A stretch of 64,000 nt of DNA from Micrococcaceae bacterium Sec5.7 (GTDB lineage: Bacteria; Actinomycetota; Actinomycetes; Actinomycetales; Micrococcaceae): the NCBI GenBank assembly GCA_039636785.1, contig CP144169.1:2480001-2544000 (forward strand). The letters are read 5' to 3'. Made by a program: the position numbers and the translations under genes. Positions 62,156 through 64,000 of this stretch are shown piece by piece (the first letter of the stretch is position 1; the number at the start of each line of letters is the position of its first letter). Below the pieces are notes generated by a model. That model saw nothing but the letters and a program-made list of their open reading frames with translations. It did not search any database and was not told the DNA's origin.

Positions 62156-64000
62156 TCAGCTGCTTGGTGACGGCGAAGGCGCGGGTGTTGCTGTGCCGGT
62201 GGCACCCGGCGTGGGTGTGCCCCCGGATGTTGTGACAGCCACCTTCGCCTCGGCGTCAATCGCTTTCTGGAGCGCCGCGGCAAGCTTCTTCTGCTGCTCA
62301 CCATATGTGGCGAAGTCACCGGCAGCGAGGGCCGCCTGGCCGGCCTTGATGGCGGCGTTTGCCTCCGCCAGAGCAGCCTTGAGATCAGCCTTGGCATCCG
62401 TACCCCCGGGAGCAGGAGTGGTTCCGCCGCCAGGATTTGCGGGAGTCTGGCCGTTATTGGCCACGTCGCCTGCGGTGGCGCCGGAATCCCCGCCGAACAG
62501 CTGCTTCAGGGCTGCATCCAGGGTTGGGGCGAAGCCGATCTTGTCGCCGAAGGCCACCAGTACTCGCTGAAGCGTGGGGTAGGACGTTTCACCCGTGGAT
62601 TTTAGATACACCGGCTGGACGTAGAGGATTCCGCCGCCCACGGGAAGTGTCAGCAGGTTACCGTTGAGCACATCCGAGGCTCCTTGCCTAAGAAGGTTCA
62701 GTGCCTGCGAGACTGTGGGGTCCGAGTTGAACTTGTTCTGGGCCTGGCCGGGACCGGGCACCTGTGTTGCCGGCGGTATCTGAAGGAGCCTCAGCTGCCC
62801 ATAACTCTCAGCCTTAACCCCCTTCACCTTGCCGGCGTCCGAATCTGCGGCAAGGAAGCCATAGAGCACGTTGCGGGCGTTGCCGTTCACAATCTGCGGA
62901 ATGAATGATGATGTCAGCTGGAATGCGGGCTTGTCCTGGTCCGGCATCTGCAATGACATGTAGAACGGGGGCTGCTTGACGTCCGCGTCGACGGTGGGGT
63001 CATTCGGAACGCTCCAGGCGTCATCGGTCTTGTAGAAGCTGACGGGGTCAGTGACGTGGTAGCGCCCCAGGAGCTCGCGCTGGACCTTGAACAGGTCTTC
63101 CGGATAGCGGACGTGACTCATAACATCACCTGACATCTCGGAGTAAGGCTTGAGAGAGGTGGGGAAGATGTTCTGCCAGGCCTTCAGGATGGGATCCTGA
63201 TCATCCCAGGCGTAGAGAGTAACGGAACCATCGTAGGCGTCAACAGTGGCCTTGACCGAGTTGCGGATGTAGTTGACCGAGCTGTTCGGCAGGGCAACGG
63301 AGCGCCCGGACGTGGTTTGCGAGTCCGCAGTGGCATCGGAGAGCTGCTCCTGTTGCGAATACGGGAAGTACTGGCTCGTGGTGTATCCGTCAACAATCCA
63401 TTTGACCCGCCCGTCAACCATGGCAGGGTAGGCGTTGCCATCAACGGTAAGGTACGGCGCTACCTTCTGGATCCGCTCGCGAGGATTGCGCTCATAAAGG
63501 ATCTGCGATTCCTCGTTCACGCCGTCGGACAGCAAAAGATCCGAAGACTGGAACTTGATCGCGTACAGGATCTTGTTGAAAAAGCTGCCTACTTTGGGGC
63601 CACCGTTGCCCTTGAAGGTGTACTGGGTCTCGCCGTCACCTTCCTTGGCAGACGGGCGGTCCTGCTCACGATTTGCCGCACCGTCAGGGGCCCCCACTAT
63701 GGAATACTCAGGAGAGTTTTCGCCAAAGTAGATGCGTGGCTCGTACGTAGAGTCGTTGCCCAGCACACCAGTGGACGGGATGCCTGCCTGCAGGAAATCG
63801 GGCTTGCCGTCAACGGTGAACTTGTTCCCCTTCGCGGCCACCACACCGTAACCATGCGTGTACACAACATGCTGGTTGAGCCAGCCCTGCTGGTTGGTGC
63901 TCAGGTTCGCCGGGTTGAGCTCACGGACTGCGATCACCGTGTCCTGGATTTTGCCGTTCACCTCGTAGCGGTCCACGTTCAGCGCCTCGGGGAACTGATA
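62156..64000 (-). CDS. UPF0182 family membrane protein, C-terminal part (truncated by window end)
   Basis: The frame is open to base 64000, so the N-terminal half with the membrane helices is missing. The visible 614 residues show the UPF0182 extracytoplasmic region: [25 protein letters not shown] and [30 protein letters not shown], then an Ala-rich helical region with an acidic/Gly linker and a Thr/Pro-rich tail. Family function unknown, probably envelope related. Confidence 0.92.
   Translation of the reverse strand, partial: YQFPEALNVDRYEVNGKIQDTVIAVRELNPANLSTNQQGWLNQHVVYTHGYGVVAAKGNKFTVDGKPDFLQAGIPSTGVLGNDSTYEPRIYFGENSPEYSIVGAPDGAANREQDRPSAKEGDGETQYTFKGNGGPKVGSFFNKILYAIKFQSSDLLLSDGVNEESQILYERNPRERIQKVAPYLTVDGNAYPAMVDGRVKWIVDGYTTSQYFPYSQQEQLSDATADSQTTSGRSVALPNSSVNYIRNSVKATVDAYDGSVTLYAWDDQDPILKAWQNIFPTSLKPYSEMSGDVMSHVRYPEDLFKVQRELLGRYHVTDPVSFYKTDDAWSVPNDPTVDADVKQPPFYMSLQMPDQDKPAFQLTSSFIPQIVNGNARNVLYGFLAADSDAGKVKGVKAESYGQLRLLQIPPATQVPGPGQAQNKFNSDPTVSQALNLLRQGASDVLNGNLLTLPVGGGILYVQPVYLKSTGETSYPTLQRVLVAFGDKIGFAPTLDAALKQLFGGDSGATAGDVANNGQTPANPGGGTTPAPGGTDAKADLKAALAEANAAIKAGQAALAAGDFATYGEQQKKLAAALQKAIDAEAKVAVTTSGGTPTPGATGTATPAPSPSPSS

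Overview
The window is about 64 kb of high-GC actinobacterial chromosome. Its gene content (WhiB protein, MtrA-MtrB-LpqB, 180-kDa NAD-glutamate dehydrogenase, Rv3235-family protein, ComF/HPF/SecA block, SigK/RskA-type sigma/anti-sigma pair) suggests a member of the Micrococcaceae such as Arthrobacter or Pseudarthrobacter. That placement is inferred from recalled families, not from a search. From memory, two blocks follow the mycobacterial order: whiB1-pdtaS ... Rv3235-secA-hpf-comF-lpqB-mtrB-mtrA, and the metE-like/mnmA/cysteine desulfurase/etfAB neighbourhood.

Layout. 1-3100: 3' part of a multi-domain FtsK/SpoIIIE ATPase, with a convergent small membrane protein. 3.2-12 kb: whiB with a CRP-type site in its leader, then on the minus strand a PdtaS-like kinase, NAD-GDH, a TadZ/CpaE-like ATPase and a SAF-domain protein. 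12.2-14.5 kb: small excisionase/MerR-type DNA-binding protein, a possible Sm-fold protein, a LysM membrane protein behind three 10-bp repeats, and an Rv3235-family protein. 14.5-24.8 kb: secA, a frameshifted winged-helix (YcaQ-type) gene, hpf, comF, lpqB, mtrB, mtrA, all minus. 25-31.1 kb: a tightly coupled six-gene operon of multi-pass membrane protein, DUF4129, DUF4350, MoxR, DUF58 and DUF4166 proteins. 31.2-40.5 kb: MetE-like protein, chorismate mutase, NADP-binding oxidoreductase, a peptide/nickel-type ABC importer, and a TetR/cupin divergent pair with a perfect operator. 40.5-49.8 kb: mnmA, ferredoxin-reductase-like flavoprotein, cysteine desulfurase, EamA exporter, a Cys-rich HTH regulator with a DoxX-like protein, lipoprotein, lipid kinase, DnaJ-domain protein, tRNA methyltransferase. 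50-54.1 kb: sigma/anti-sigma pair, PIG-L deacetylase, etfA, etfB. 54.4-59.3 kb: membrane HtrA protease facing a TPM-domain protein plus PspA, an envelope-stress group. 59.3-64 kb: poorly coding stretch, cytochrome b561-like protein, two initiator tRNA genes flanking a 611-bp decayed IS with terminal inverted repeats, and the C-terminal part of a UPF0182 membrane protein cut by the window end.

The most interesting items are the coupled MoxR/DUF operon beside mtrAB, the CRP-like site and palindrome before whiB, the phased repeats before the LysM gene, the single-base frameshift in the YcaQ-type gene, the DnaJ protein with a possibly inactive NERD-like domain, and the IS relic between duplicated initiator tRNAs. 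No CRISPR array, prophage or clear defence system was seen. Most of the window is conserved core genome.
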